Counted from the stretch's first letter, positions 31,854 to 37,866 are shown. The stretch: DNA of 39,449 nt from an uncultured Lachnospiraceae bacterium (GCA_910583615.1 CAJTXP010000039.1:1-39449), one strand, 5' to 3'. Numbers and translations are program-made. The notes: generated from the letters alone by a model not told the origin.

Positions 31854-32774
31854 TTACTGCTCGTCAGCATATTTTAACGTTTCATAAATTTTACAGATCT
31901 CTTCTCGGGATGCCAGGAGATCAGAAAATGCGCTTGCGCTTCCGGCGGAAATGCCCATATGGAAAGCATGCCGGTAGTTTTGCTTCTGCGTCCAGCCTGC
32001 CACAAATCCTGCTACCATGGAGTCTCCGGCTCCTACGGCATTGACAAGCGTTCCTTTCGGAGCCGGCTGCATATGTACTTCGCCGTTTTCCGCCGTCAGG
32101 ACGGCTCCCTGTCCCGCCATGGAGACCAGGACGTTCCGGGCGCCTTTTTCCTGAAGCTTTCTGGCGTAAGGGACGACTTCCTCTCTTGTAGAAAGTGTGA
32201 CGCCGAAGATCTCGCCCAGTTCATGGTTGTTGGGTTTAATCAGGAAGGGACGGTATTTCAGCACATTTAACAGAAGATTCTGTGTGGCGTCCACAACAAA
32301 CCGGATGCCGCGTCCGTCTAAAAATGACAGGATGTCATGGTAGATGGAATCCGGCATGCATTTGGGGATGCTTCCTGCCAGTATAAGTGTGTCCTCTGCT
32401 TTCAGCCGGTCCAGCTTTTTCATAAGTCGACCGATGGCTTCCTGGCTGATTGACGGTCCCTGACCGTTTATCTCAGTTCCGTCAAAATCCTTCAATTTGA
32501 TATTAATGCGGGAGCATCCATGTTCCAGATGAATAAAATCGCAGAAGAATCCGATCTCCTTCATCTTCCGAAGCAGCTCCTCTCCGGTAAAGCCTGCCGT
32601 AAATCCCAGAGCCGTATTTTCAATGCCCAGGTTATAAAGTACGGTGGATACGTTAATCCCCTTGCCGCCTGGAAGCATCTGTTCCGAACAGGTCCGGTTG
32701 GTTTTACCAAGCTGGAAATCTTTCATGGATACGATATAATCCAGCGAGGGGTTAAAGGTTACGGTATAGATCAT
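31854..32774 (-). CDS. fruK: 1-phosphofructokinase
   Basis: A 306-residue PfkB-family kinase that phosphorylates fructose-1-phosphate to fructose-1,6-bisphosphate. MIYTVTFNPSLDYIV is the family start, MLPGGKGINVSTVLYNLGI the substrate loop, and LVNAVGAGDSMVAGFVAGW the anion-hole motif with the catalytic Asp. It is the first gene of the fructose operon here. AAAGGAGA lies upstream. The usual fruR (DeoR-type) regulator is not next to it. Confidence 0.95.
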   Translation of the reverse strand: MIYTVTFNPSLDYIVSMKDFQLGKTNRTCSEQMLPGGKGINVSTVLYNLGIENTALGFTAGFTGEELLRKMKEIGFFCDFIHLEHGCSRINIKLKDFDGTEINGQGPSISQEAIGRLMKKLDRLKAEDTLILAGSIPKCMPDSIYHDILSFLDGRGIRFVVDATQNLLLNVLKYRPFLIKPNNHELGEIFGVTLSTREEVVPYARKLQEKGARNVLVSMAGQGAVLTAENGEVHMQPAPKGTLVNAVGAGDSMVAGFVAGWTQKQNYRHAFHMGISAGSASAFSDLLASREEICKIYETLKYADEQ

Positions 32775-32828
32775 AGGTTCTGTCTCCTTTCATGTTCTTT
32801 CTTATTGCTCGTTCCTTATGATGGTTTT

Positions 32829-32857
32829 ATTATATCTCCATAATCAATCAAAGTCAA
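32829..32857 (-). promoter_or_regulatory. Promoter of fruK-fruA
   Basis: On the minus strand, TTGACT (32852-32857), a 17-bp spacer and a perfect TATAAT (32829-32834). Confidence 0.8.
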
Positions 32858-32862
32858 TCAAA
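32844..32862 (-). promoter_or_regulatory. Direct repeats overlapping the fru promoter (likely DeoR/FruR operator)
   Basis: TTTGATTGA is repeated with a 10-bp period (plus-strand TCAATCAAA at 32844-32852 and 32854-32862), covering the -35 box. DeoR-type fructose repressors bind such direct repeats. The regulator gene is not in this window. Confidence 0.55.
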
Positions 32863-32988
32863 CTAATGCACAATAATTCTGGATTAAATTTGTGAAATAT
32901 TCACAAACATTCATATTCATTCATAAACAATCAAAAAGGAAGAAAAGATAAAGTATAAATAGAAATACAGAATAATACGGAGCATATG

Positions 32989-33026
32989 AAAAAAGAGGTG
33001 CTGCAAAACATGTTTTGCAGCACCTC
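32989..33026 (-). terminator. Terminator of the hsp20 gene
   Basis: GAGGTGCTGCAAAA (32995-33008) pairs perfectly with TTTTGCAGCACCTC (33013-33026), loop CATG. The minus strand runs into T6 just after the stem. Confidence 0.9.
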
Positions 33027-33062
33027 CGTGTTTGAAAAATATATGTGGTTGCGGACCAGTGT

Positions 33063-33503
33063 CTAGCCCTCGATCATGATTGTCCTGCTTTCGTTGATTT
33101 TCGGCTGTGCTTCTTTCTTCGGCACCGTCAGTTTCAGGACGCCGTTTTCAAAAGCCGCGTGAACATCCTCCTGGGTAATATCCTCACCTACATAGAAGCT
33201 TCTCTGATAATGGCCGGCATAACGTTCCTGACGGATGTATCTGCCTTGTGTATCCTTTTCTTCTTCCTTGTTTTCACGTGTGGCTTTAATGGTCAGATAG
33301 CCGTCTTTCAGTTCTGCATGAAGGTCTTCTTTTTTAAAGCCCGGCAGATCAAGATCAATCTGATAAGCATTGTCAAGTTCCTGTACATCTGCTTTCATGG
33401 CAGGAATACTGCCGATGCGGTTCGGGCGGTAGTACGAAGAATTTGCAAAATCCTCAAAAAAGTCATCCATAAAGCTTCTTCCAAAAATATCGGTTAATAA
33501 CAT
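33063..33503 (-). CDS. Hsp20/alpha-crystallin family small heat shock protein
   Basis: A 146-residue small heat shock protein. The start MLLTDIFGRSFMDDFFEDF is typical, followed by the alpha-crystallin domain with MKADVQELDNAYQIDLDLPGFKKEDLHAEL and HYQRSFYVGEDITQEDVHAAFENGVLKLTVPK. The GVLKLTVPK (GxLxVxxPK) motif is diagnostic, and the C-terminal PKINE/IMIEG tail follows. It holds unfolding proteins during stress. AAGGAGG lies upstream. The promoter is covered by a CIRCE element, so HrcA control is expected. Confidence 0.95.
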   Translation of the reverse strand: MLLTDIFGRSFMDDFFEDFANSSYYRPNRIGSIPAMKADVQELDNAYQIDLDLPGFKKEDLHAELKDGYLTIKATRENKEEEKDTQGRYIRQERYAGHYQRSFYVGEDITQEDVHAAFENGVLKLTVPKKEAQPKINESRTIMIEG

Positions 33504-33574
33504 AATTCATACCTCCTTGGCTTTGGGACGAATTCCGTATGCTGAAATTCGCTGTTGTTTTATTTGTTATATAT

Positions 33575-33603
33575 GTTATATAACATAATGTTAGCACTGT
33601 CAA
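33575..33603 (-). promoter_or_regulatory. hsp20 promoter
   Basis: On the minus strand, a perfect TTGACA (33598-33603), a 17-bp spacer and TATAAC (33575-33580). Confidence 0.85.
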
Positions 33604-33617
33604 GAGGTGAGTGCTAA
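33591..33617. promoter_or_regulatory. CIRCE operator (HrcA site)
   Basis: TTAGCACTG-N9-GAGTGCTAA, one base from the CIRCE consensus TTAGCACTC-N9-GAGTGCTAA. It overlaps the -35 box of the hsp20 promoter, as expected for HrcA repression. Confidence 0.93.
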
Positions 33618-33705
33618 TTTTTTGTGAAAAAAGTGTGAAATCCCTTTGAAATGGGGATTTTTCAGGTGCAGAATTTTGCGGGAGTCTGTATTTTGTACCT
33701 TTTAT

Positions 33706-33748
33706 GACAAAAATATGACCGCCGCAAGGTTAGTATGCCCCGCGGCGG
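33706..33748 (-). terminator. Terminator after the recombinase fragment
   Basis: CCGCCGC (33719-33725) pairs with GCGGCGG (33742-33748). The minus strand then runs into ATATTTTTG. The element end or attachment site is likely near here (33.62-33.75 kb), but I cannot find a repeated core. Confidence 0.6.
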
Positions 33749-33755
33749 CCTGATT

Positions 33756-33980
33756 TTATCCGATCATTGTATTTTCCTGAACCTTTTCCATCTTTTTCTG
33801 AATCTGTGAAAAGTCCAGGTGTGTATAGATGTCCAGTGTAATAGATACGTTGGCATGTCCCATAATGTACTGTAGTACCTTCGGTTCCAGTCCGGATTCT
33901 GCCAGTCTGGTACAAGCGGTATGTCTTAAGATGTGAGCGGAGATGTGGGGGAGTGGTTCCGGCTCCGTGTGCCTGTATCC
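33756..33980 (-). pseudogene. Tyrosine recombinase/integrase, C-terminal fragment
   Basis: The last ~70 residues are those of a tyrosine recombinase: PEPLPHISAHILRHTACTRLAESGLEP (catalytic HxxR), KVLQYIMGHANVSITLDIYTHLD (catalytic His and Tyr nucleophile). This is the C-terminal part of Tn916/ICE-type integrases. Upstream, the frame reads unrelated sequence and the N-terminal arm-binding and core domains are absent. The fragment is joined, out of frame, to the start of a HIRAN-like gene, so recombination activity is lost. Confidence 0.8.
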
Positions 33981-34045
33981 TGCCTGCATCTTATCCAGAT
34001 TGTTATGGTCATGGCTGTGCGCTCCTTCTTTGTGCCGCCGATGCT

Positions 34046-34213
34046 TAACCGCTCCTGCCGGTTCTCGAAGCTTGTGCCTGCTGCCCGGATTGTCATGGAA
34101 AGCTTTACTCTCCGCCATGCCTTCCTGAAAGCTTCTGATAAGGAATAGCCAGCCTTTTTCAACTGGTTAGCCATGATGCACACGGCTTTTCTGATGTTCG
34201 TTATCTGCTTCAT
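34046..34213 (-). pseudogene. 5' fragment of a HIRAN-like mobile-element gene
   Basis: MKQITNIRKAVCIMANQLKK, then SLSEAFRKAWRRVKLSM and IRAAGTSFENRQERL resemble the first ~55 residues of small ICE-borne proteins with a HIRAN-type domain. The natural frame then meets unrelated sequence (the recombinase piece in another frame) and would stop at 33926. AAGGAG lies 10 nt upstream of the ATG. A deletion joining this gene start to the integrase end is the simplest explanation. Confidence 0.6.
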
Positions 34214-34334
34214 TTTTGTGTGGCTCCTTTCTCTTAATATGCTTTATTATACACTATTTCTTGACCATAATCTATTGACTTCATGTACAAATATTTGATC
34301 ATATCAAGCACTAATTCTTGTACATATTGTACAC

Positions 34335-34363
34335 TTGCAAAAGTGTATATTTTGTGATAAAAT
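34335..34363 (+). promoter_or_regulatory. Promoter of the XRE gene with overlapping inverted repeats
   Basis: TTGCAA (34335-34340), a 17-bp spacer and TAAAAT (34358-34363). ACACTT-GCAA-AAGTGT covers the -35 box and TGTACA-TAT-TGTACA lies just upstream; both are good candidates for autoregulatory operators. Confidence 0.6.
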
Positions 34364-34435
34364 AAAGCTATAATGGAGAAGGTGTCTTATTTATTGCACG
34401 CCACATCAAAACATCAAAAGAAAGAAGGATGAAAA

Positions 34436-34681
34436 ATGTCTATTTGTTATGCAAAGTTATTTAAACTGTTAGAGGAAAAGGGAATAAGCACATACTATCT
34501 ACGTCAAAATAAAATCATGGGGCAGCAAACATATTACAATCTCAAAAATGGTAAAGGGAATCTTGGAACGGAAACCCTTGAAAAGCTGTGCTGCCTTCTC
34601 AACTGTCAGCCCGGTGATCTGATGGAGTATATTCCGGACAACGCCCAGCCCTCCCCCAGTCCATCACCTGATAAGGAATAA
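34436..34681 (+). CDS. Small XRE-family helix-turn-helix regulator
   Basis: An 81-residue Cro/CI-type protein: YAKLFKLLEEKGISTYYLRQNKIMGQQTYYNL (helices 1-3, recognition helix), KNGKGNLGTETLEKLCCLLNCQPGDLMEYI (helices 4-5), then a Pro/Ser-rich tail. This form is common in Firmicutes mobile elements. AGAAAGAAGGATG lies upstream of the ATG. It lies next to likely operators and the T-rich module array. Confidence 0.88.
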   Translation: MSICYAKLFKLLEEKGISTYYLRQNKIMGQQTYYNLKNGKGNLGTETLEKLCCLLNCQPGDLMEYIPDNAQPSPSPSPDKE

Positions 34682-34725
34682 CCTCCCGACGATATGTGGG
34701 CAGATGTCCCACCGTCCCCGGCTCC

Positions 34726-35298
34726 CCTTTTAGGGTGTAACTTTTGTTACCATAGCCGCCGATCTGCCGGGCAGCGTCTTTTTTTACTGGACGCTTTTGC
34801 ACGATTTAGAGGGCCTGTCTCCGGGGCGGTCCCTTGGACACTCCGCAGGCATCCTTTTTTTGTGCGACTTTTTGCGACAATTCAACATCCAACCCGCCCG
34901 ATCTGCCCGCCTACGGTTACGATCTGAAGCTACGGGGCCTTTTTAGGGCCTCAGAAAATGAAGGATGGCCGACCCTTTTAGGGTGTCGCAAATGTCGCAA
35001 TAGGCAGCAGTCCTTTTTTTGTGCGCACTTTCGCGCATTTTGCAAAATCCGGCAGCAGGCACCCGCATCCTCGGCGGGGATACCTTTTAGGGGGCCAGAT
35101 ATGCCAGAATATAGGCAGCAGGCAGAAGCTTTTTTATTCGCATTTTCTCGAATTATCTGAAATCTGCCAGAAGCCTTTTTTTGTTCTGCTTTTCTCTGCA
35201 TCCGGCAGCAGGTTTTTTTTGTGTAACTTTTTGTAACAATGTAACTTTTACCAGATAACAGGAACGCTCCCGGATCCGGTATCGCCACTTTTGGCGAC
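34726..35298. repeat. Array of about 11 T-rich modules containing doubled or inverted short words
   Basis: Non-coding region of variable modules. Several share the frame T(6-8)GT, a 5-mer, TTTT(T/C), the same 5-mer, A. Examples are GCGAC-TTTTT-GCGAC (34864-34878), GTAAC-TTTTT-GTAAC (near 35223-35237, with a third GTAAC after AAT), TCTGC-TTTTC-TCTGC (around 35185-35199) and GCGCA-CTTTC-GCGCA (around 35023-35037). TGTCGCA-AA-TGTCGCA lies near 34984-34999. Others form palindromes (GTAAC-TTTT-GTTAC near 34738; TCGCCA-CTTT-TGGCGA near 35282). Linkers are GGCAGCAGG and CCCTTTTAGGG. The word differs between modules but is copied within each. Confidence 0.7.
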
Positions 35299-35520
35299 GC
35301 TCCGGCCTGTCCTGCTGCCGGTGATCCTGTACGCCTGCTGCCCTGGCTCTGATCTGCCCCGCCTGCGTCCCGGCTATATATGCGGATGTGCCAGGGTTTG
35401 CTAGGGTATCACCTGCTGCCAGCTCGGTATATGTGGCAGAATTAGGGATATTTAGGGTTGTCCCGCTTCTGATCTGCCTTATTTGGTTGTAGGTTTGTGG
35501 GAATGAACAGCAGTTCGCCC

Positions 35521-35549
35521 TTGCGTCCTGCCGCTGGATATGGTAAGAT
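35521..35549 (+). promoter_or_regulatory. Promoter of antisense RNA 1
   Basis: TTGCGT (35521-35526), a 17-bp spacer and TAAGAT (35544-35549). The same pair with the same spacing is kept in copy B (36443/36466) and, in better form, in copy 3 (39275/39298). Confidence 0.6.
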
Positions 35550-35555
35550 TGAGAA

Positions 35556-35653
35556 AAGGAAAGCCAGAGACGCACGGCTACCCTCAATACAGTAAATGCT
35601 TAATGCCTTTTATGGCACAAGCCGTCACTATTTGCGGTAGTGGCGGCTATTTT
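35556..35653 (+). ncRNA. Antisense RNA 1 (type I antitoxin candidate)
   Basis: A predicted transcript of about 100 nt from the promoter at 35521 to a terminator. It starts with a segment conserved in all three copies, AAAGCCAGAGACGCACGGC (35560-35578), and ends with AGCCGTCACTA/TAGTGGCGGCT (35620-35630 with 35638-35648, one wobble) plus ATTTTCG. It lies opposite the 3' end of the toxin gene, so it can pair with the toxin mRNA over its whole length, as in TxpA/RatA and BsrG/SR4 systems. Confidence 0.6.
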
Positions 35654-35736
35654 CGTCCCCTGAAGATCGTGTAACAAAGACCAACAAGGGCAACAATGAA
35701 AATTCCTGTCTGTATCAGATCGGAATATGTAATCAT
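35647..35736 (-). CDS. Type I toxin-like hydrophobic peptide 1 (29 aa)
   Basis: A 29-residue peptide, MITYSDLIQTGIFIVALVG followed by LCYTIFRGRK: one transmembrane helix, a polar start and a positively charged end. This is the build of Firmicutes type I toxins (Hol-Tox/TxpA/BsrG-like), which damage or depolarise membranes when over-made. AAAGGAGGG lies 6 nt upstream (35743-35751 on the plus strand). Farther upstream, CCCTCC-type sequences can pair with this site and hide it. A near-identical copy is found 917 bp away, with the coding sequence but not the exact codons kept, showing selection for the peptide. Confidence 0.85.
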   Translation of the reverse strand: MITYSDLIQTGIFIVALVGLCYTIFRGRK

Positions 35737-35756
35737 TGGCATCCCTCCTTTCTTTC

Positions 35757-35778
35757 GTCTGGAGGGTTAGCCCCTCCG
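35757..35778 (-). promoter_or_regulatory. Leader hairpin able to occlude the toxin ribosome binding site
   Basis: The toxin leader contains GGAGGGG and AACCCTCC next to each other, and the latter is complementary to the AAAGGAGGG ribosome binding site downstream. A switch between the two pairings would keep translation off. The same arrangement is present in the second copy. Confidence 0.45.
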
Positions 35779-35819
35779 AAGAGGGTAAGCCGCCCGGCTC
35801 TCTGGTTTTCCTGTCTCAC

Positions 35820-35848
35820 ATTCTATCATAGAGCCGCTTTTTCTTCAA
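35820..35848 (-). promoter_or_regulatory. Promoter of toxin mRNA 1
   Basis: On the minus strand, TTGAAG (35843-35848), a 17-bp spacer and TAGAAT (35820-35825). The leader to the ATG is about 80 nt. The same layout, TTGAAG-17-TAGACT, is present in the second copy. Confidence 0.65.
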
Positions 35849-36000
35849 TCCCATTTCCTGACACGTTTTAAAGCCCATTTTCCCGTTTTATCCCCGTACC
35901 CTATATTTTCTACCCTCACGCCCTTAAAAGCCGAAATCAGACCGTTTCACGCCGTGTGTTCCTTTTCTGAAAAATATTTCTGCGCATAGCAGCAACTTAG

Positions 36001-36090
36001 CTATGCCGTAAGGTATGTAATCTCCGCAAACTGCGCAAGACGCTCTTTACAATCCCGGTAAATATCCTTATAATGCATCCCCATCGACAT
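36001..36090 (-). pseudogene. Remnant of an unrecognised gene end (29 codons)
   Basis: On the minus strand the frame MSMGMHYKDIYRDCKERL, then AQFAEITYLTA and stop, reads like the C-terminus of a real protein. It stays open a few codons further upstream (KQTIEID), with no ribosome binding site. It lies between the two duplicated toxin segments. I do not recognise the family. Confidence 0.3.
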
Positions 36091-36112
36091 GTCGATCTCT
36101 ATGGTCTGCTTT

Positions 36113-36358
36113 ATGATTGTCAGATCGTGTATTGCTGCCAATATGGAACGCTATGGTATCACTGACGAATACATTGCCAAAAGTCTGGCCTTGACTATGG
36201 TGACCTACCGAAAGCGTAAGGAAAACCCCAGTTCCTTTACGCTTCAAGAATTGCAGATTTTGTCTAGGGTCTTGAAACTTACTCCAATACAGGCGGTCAG
36301 CATTGTATTGGGACGTGATCTTACCGCCAGAGAATTTAGTGATTTCATTCTAAATTAA
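36113..36358 (+). CDS. Helix-turn-helix protein of a mobile element (possibly truncated at the start)
   Basis: The 81-residue product from ATG 36113 (MIVRSCIAANMERYGITDEYIAKSLALTMVTYRKRKENPSSFTLQE) has an XRE-like pattern: helix, ITDEYIAKSL as helices 2-3, and ELQILSRVLKLTP. It is similar in size and build to small phage/ICE regulators. No ribosome binding site precedes any possible start (an ATG at 36089 is also in frame), and the region upstream reads as another broken gene on the other strand. It may therefore be a fragment. It lies between the two duplicated toxin segments. Confidence 0.5.
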   Translation: MIVRSCIAANMERYGITDEYIAKSLALTMVTYRKRKENPSSFTLQELQILSRVLKLTPIQAVSIVLGRDLTAREFSDFILN

Positions 36359-36442
36359 CTTAAGGGATTTATAGCGGTGTTCCTGCTGCCGATCTGCCTT
36401 ATTTTGTTGTGTAGGTTTATGGGAATGAACAGCAGTTCGCCC

Positions 36443-36471
36443 TTGCGTCCTGCCGTGGGATATGGTAAGAT
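36443..36471 (+). promoter_or_regulatory. Promoter of antisense RNA 2
   Basis: TTGCGT (36443-36448), a 17-bp spacer and TAAGAT (36466-36471), identical in the two boxes to copy A. Confidence 0.6.
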
Positions 36472-36477
36472 TGAGAA

Positions 36478-36573
36478 AAGGAAAGCCAGAGACGCACGGC
36501 TTACCCTAACAACGAGTTACAAACTGTTTTTTCAACAGCCGTCACTAGTGCGAGTAGTGGCGGCTATCGTTTT
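36478..36573 (+). ncRNA. Antisense RNA 2 (type I antitoxin candidate)
   Basis: It has the same layout as antisense RNA 1: conserved AAAGCCAGAGACGCACGGC (36482-36500), a divergent middle, and terminator AGCCGTCACTA/TAGTGGCGGCT (36537-36547 with 36555-36565) plus ATCGTTTT. The middle part differs from copy A, while both ends are kept. That is expected if each antisense RNA must match only its own toxin mRNA. Confidence 0.6.
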
Positions 36574-36653
36574 CCCTTAAAGATCGTATAACATAATCCG
36601 ATCAGGGCAACAATGAATATCCCTGTCTGAATTAGATCAGAGTATGTAATCAT
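36564..36653 (-). CDS. Type I toxin-like hydrophobic peptide 2 (29 aa)
   Basis: The peptide MITYSDLIQTGIFIVALIG followed by LCYTIFKGKR differs from copy 1 only by conservative changes (Val/Ile, Arg/Lys exchanges) although several codons differ. GAAAGGAGGG lies upstream (36661-36669 on the plus strand). The stop codon overlaps the antisense RNA terminator stem, as in copy 1. The minus strand AAGCC/GGCTT hairpin with TCCTTTTCTC behind the conserved antisense segment could end the toxin mRNA. Confidence 0.85.
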   Translation of the reverse strand: MITYSDLIQTGIFIVALIGLCYTIFKGKR

Positions 36654-36743
36654 CTGCTCGCCCTCCTTTCGGTACGTCCGGAGGGTTCGCCCCTCCGAAA
36701 GTGGAGGGTAAGCCGCCTTGTGCGCTCTGGTTTTCCTGCTGAT

Positions 36744-36772
36744 AGTCTATCACATCATGTCCGATTCTTCAA
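36744..36772 (-). promoter_or_regulatory. Promoter of toxin mRNA 2
   Basis: On the minus strand, TTGAAG (36767-36772), a 17-bp spacer and TAGACT (36744-36749), in the same position relative to the toxin start as in copy 1. Confidence 0.65.
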
Positions 36773-36893
36773 TTCCATTCCTTAGCACGTTTTAAAGCCC
36801 AGTTTCCCGTTTTATCCCCATATCCTATACTTTCTACCCTCACACCATTAAAAGCCGAAATCAGACCGTTTCACGCCCTGCGCTGGCATGTTT

Positions 36894-37296
36894 TTAATGA
36901 AATGCGAGCATCTTTTCCCGTGCCAACTCCCTCTGAAGTTCTGACCTTGCGGCAGGCGGTGAGATTTTCACCCACTCGACCGGAATATGCGCCAGCAACG
37001 TCCCGTCTTTATTCTCCGCCAGTATCTCGCAGTCCTCCGGGTATTTCTCTGCCAGCTTCTTAATACGGCTCTTATATCGTCCCTGTCTGCCGGTGGTATG
37101 CCACCCGCTTGCCGATCCGGACCAGTGCGCCGCAGTCTTCGGCTATTCTCCGGATGGAAGAGGCGCCCAGGTTGTAGTGGATGACGGCCTGCATCTTGCT
37201 TAACAGGGTGATTTCGTTTAAGGTGATCCGGGTCTCCTGCGGGTCACTGGTTTCCGGGTCTGGTGAGATGTCGAAAAGCGTTTTGAGTTTGTTCAT
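36894..37296 (-). pseudogene. Mobile-element small regulatory protein (DUF6462-like), frameshifted
   Basis: The first frame starts MNKLKTLFDISPDPETSDPQ, continues with NEITLLSKMQAVIHYNLGASSIRRIAEDCG (an excisionase-like helix-turn-helix) and stops at 37072. A second frame continues sensibly as GRYKSRIKKLAEKYPEDCEI, AENKDGTLLAHIPVEWVKISPP and ends at 36894. A single-base change near 37080-37100 would join them. AGGAGG lies about 10 nt upstream of the ATG. The type is one seen in conjugative elements. The family label is tentative; the frameshift is clear. Confidence 0.6.
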
Positions 37297-37363
37297 ATTG
37301 TGTTGTCCTCCTGAAAATATTTTGTATTTCAATAAAGTGATATACATTTTTTGCAAATATTTT

Positions 37364-37383
37364 TTATCACTTATTAGTGATAA
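37364..37383. promoter_or_regulatory. Palindromic operator TTATCACT-TATT-AGTGATAA
   Basis: A perfect palindrome with 8-bp arms lies between the pseudogene and the XRE gene. AAGTGATATAC half-sites also occur near 37334 and 37453, the latter inside the promoter of the XRE gene, so this looks like its operator set. Confidence 0.6.
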
Positions 37384-37445
37384 AATCATCTTTATTCATC
37401 TGTCAACACTAAATTTAAACTTTTATCATTTTTTTATCATTTTTA

Positions 37446-37474
37446 TTGTTTTTAAGTGATATACTATTTATACT
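37446..37474 (+). promoter_or_regulatory. Promoter of the second XRE gene
   Basis: TTGTTT (37446-37451), a 17-bp spacer and TATACT (37469-37474). An AAGTGATATAC half-site lies in the spacer. Confidence 0.6.
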
Positions 37475-37498
37475 TCATTTATGAAAGAAGGTGTTACA

Positions 37499-37711
37499 AT
37501 GTCAATGGCAGAAAAAATACGAATTGCATTAGTAAAGCGTAAAATATCTATTACAGAATTAGCTGTTAATCTTGATACTTCACAGAGTAATTTATCTAAT
37601 AAACTCAAACGTGACAATTTCAGCGAGAAGGAATTGAAACAGATAGCTGATATTCTGAACTGTGATTTTAAAGGCACTTTTGTAATGAGAGATACAGGAG
37701 AAGAAATATAA
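37499..37711 (+). CDS. Small XRE-family helix-turn-helix regulator
   Basis: A 70-residue protein: MAEKIRIALVKRKISITELAVNLDTSQSNLSNKLKRDNFSEKELKQIADILNC is a full XRE helix-turn-helix, followed by a short beta-like tail. The start at 37499 uses GAAGGTG 5-11 nt upstream; a Met 6 residues earlier and one 2 residues later are in frame. It is related in plan to DUF739-type phage regulators, and its own promoter carries repeated AGTGATA sites. Confidence 0.85.
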   Translation: MSMAEKIRIALVKRKISITELAVNLDTSQSNLSNKLKRDNFSEKELKQIADILNCDFKGTFVMRDTGEEI

Positions 37712-37866
37712 CCTTCATCCCCCAGCCACCCAAAGCGCGTAAAATTCCGCCGTACAATCCCCGACATTTCGGGTGTATAAAACTCCGACACCCGAATTGA
37801 TTCAGCATAACAGCTGCATAATTCCTGCCTATTCCCTCAAACTATCAAAGAAAGGAAGTTAATAAT

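Larger units (their letters stand above)
35469..35956. repeat. Segmental duplication, copy A (about 490 bp, carries toxin locus 1)
   Basis: This begins at the GATCTGCCTTATTT segment and runs past the toxin promoter to GAAATCAGACCGTTTCACGC. It matches copy B (36391-36882) base for base over long stretches, with scattered changes and small indels. Confidence 0.8.
36391..36882. repeat. Segmental duplication, copy B (carries toxin locus 2)
   Basis: This is the second copy of the ~490-bp segment in the same orientation as 35469-35956. It contains the antisense promoter, antisense RNA, toxin gene, leader and toxin promoter, and a shared tail TAAAAGCCGAAATCAGACCG. Confidence 0.8.

Noticed and set aside
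33926..34213. Single 95-residue gene
   Set aside because: Only the first ~55 residues resemble a known family. The rest is the recombinase region read in the wrong frame.
34694..35288. Possible protein genes across the T-rich module array
   Set aside because: Several frames are open on both strands with PFFVR-like words, but they overlap, lack ribosome binding sites and follow the DNA module pattern. I treat them as by-products, although a decayed gene cannot be fully excluded.
34726..35298. CRISPR-like array
   Set aside because: Modules share a frame but not a constant repeat, and the variable words are duplicated inside modules rather than being unique spacers.
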